A stretch of DNA of 6,568 bases from NCBI GenBank assembly GCA_003456035.1, contig DMPJ01000377.1, positions 1,068 to 7,635 on the forward strand, written 5' to 3'. The DNA is from Planktothrix sp. UBA8402 (lineage in GTDB: Bacteria > Cyanobacteriota > Cyanobacteriia > Cyanobacteriales > Microcoleaceae). Shown in pieces: positions 6,430 through 6,568 of the stretch. The notes under the pieces were generated by a model. It did not search any database and was not told where the DNA came from. It worked only from the letters and a program-made list of their open reading frames with translations. The position numbers and the translations under genes were made by a program. Each line of letters starts with the position of its first letter. Position 1 is the stretch's first letter.

Positions 6430-6568
6430 ATGAAAATTAAAGTCATTGTTTGGCAAGAAGATAATGTTTGGTGTGCGAGTGTTCCGGCGTTACCTGGTTG
6501 TCATACTTGGGGTGAGAGTTACGAACATTTAATGGAAATGGTGAAAGAGGCGATCGAAGGTTGGTTAG
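6430..6568 (+). CDS. HicB-like antitoxin, N-terminal part (runs off window)
   Basis: The ATG at 6430 opens 46 codons with no stop before the window ends. The start MKIKVIVWQED, followed by VWCASVPALPGCHTWGE and a helix ending in KEAIEGWL, is the characteristic beta-beta-alpha pattern of the HicB-like antitoxin fold (E-x-VPALPGC-x-(T/S)-x-G-E). HicB proteins neutralise HicA, a double-stranded-RNA-binding-fold mRNA interferase, and often repress their operon through a C-terminal DNA-binding domain that would lie outside this window. No hicA lies upstream here, so the partner must be downstream or absent. The fold family is well supported; pairing and completeness cannot be judged. Confidence 0.78.
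   Translation, partial: MKIKVIVWQEDNVWCASVPALPGCHTWGESYEHLMEMVKEAIEGWL

Overview
The window looks cyanobacterial. It is AT-rich, carries five copies of the HIP1 octamer GCGATCGC (3241-3248, 4588-4595, 4792-4799, 6286-6293, 6314-6321), and its genes are of types common in filamentous or colonial cyanobacteria: a giant PAS/GAF/LOV-GGDEF-EAL sensor, a glutaredoxin-like protein and stacked toxin-antitoxin (TA) modules. I cannot name the genus from sequence alone.

Left part (1-4491, minus strand): a two-gene unit. A promoter at about 4463-4491 appears to drive a leader of about 277 nt, then a 1299-residue c-di-GMP enzyme with sensor order PAS, GAF, LOV-type PAS, GAF, PAS, then GGDEF and EAL. Its stop overlaps by four bases (ATGA) the start of a small thioredoxin-fold (DUF836/glutaredoxin-like) gene. 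The LOV domain keeps the adduct cysteine and the flavin-contacting residues. GGDEF and EAL both keep their catalytic signatures, but the inhibitory I-site has lost its arginine. The 5' end is odd: a 7-bp tandem duplication lies just inside the gene. Removing one copy would join it to an earlier ATG, and a 23-codon leader ORF ends four bases before that ATG.

Middle (4492-4854): non-coding. It holds a nested inverted repeat (4496-4627) that ends in a T-run, then AT-rich sequence, then one copy of a direct repeat.

Right part (4855-6568): a cluster of TA genes. A RelB-like antitoxin and a RelE/ParE toxin run leftward. Divergent from them, an unrecognised small protein (probable antitoxin) and a VapC PIN-domain RNase run rightward. 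After a spacer, a HicB-like antitoxin starts and runs off the window. The divergent pair is bracketed by two directly repeated copies of a segment of about 65 bp (4792-4855 and 6314-6380), which suggests a cassette gained or duplicated as a block.

The two halves look functionally unrelated: a light/ligand-responsive second-messenger enzyme on the left, and an accessory TA island on the right. The best candidates for something undescribed are the repeat-bounded TA cassette, the structured intergenic element at 4496-4627, the altered start of the c-di-GMP gene, and the unrecognised partner of VapC.
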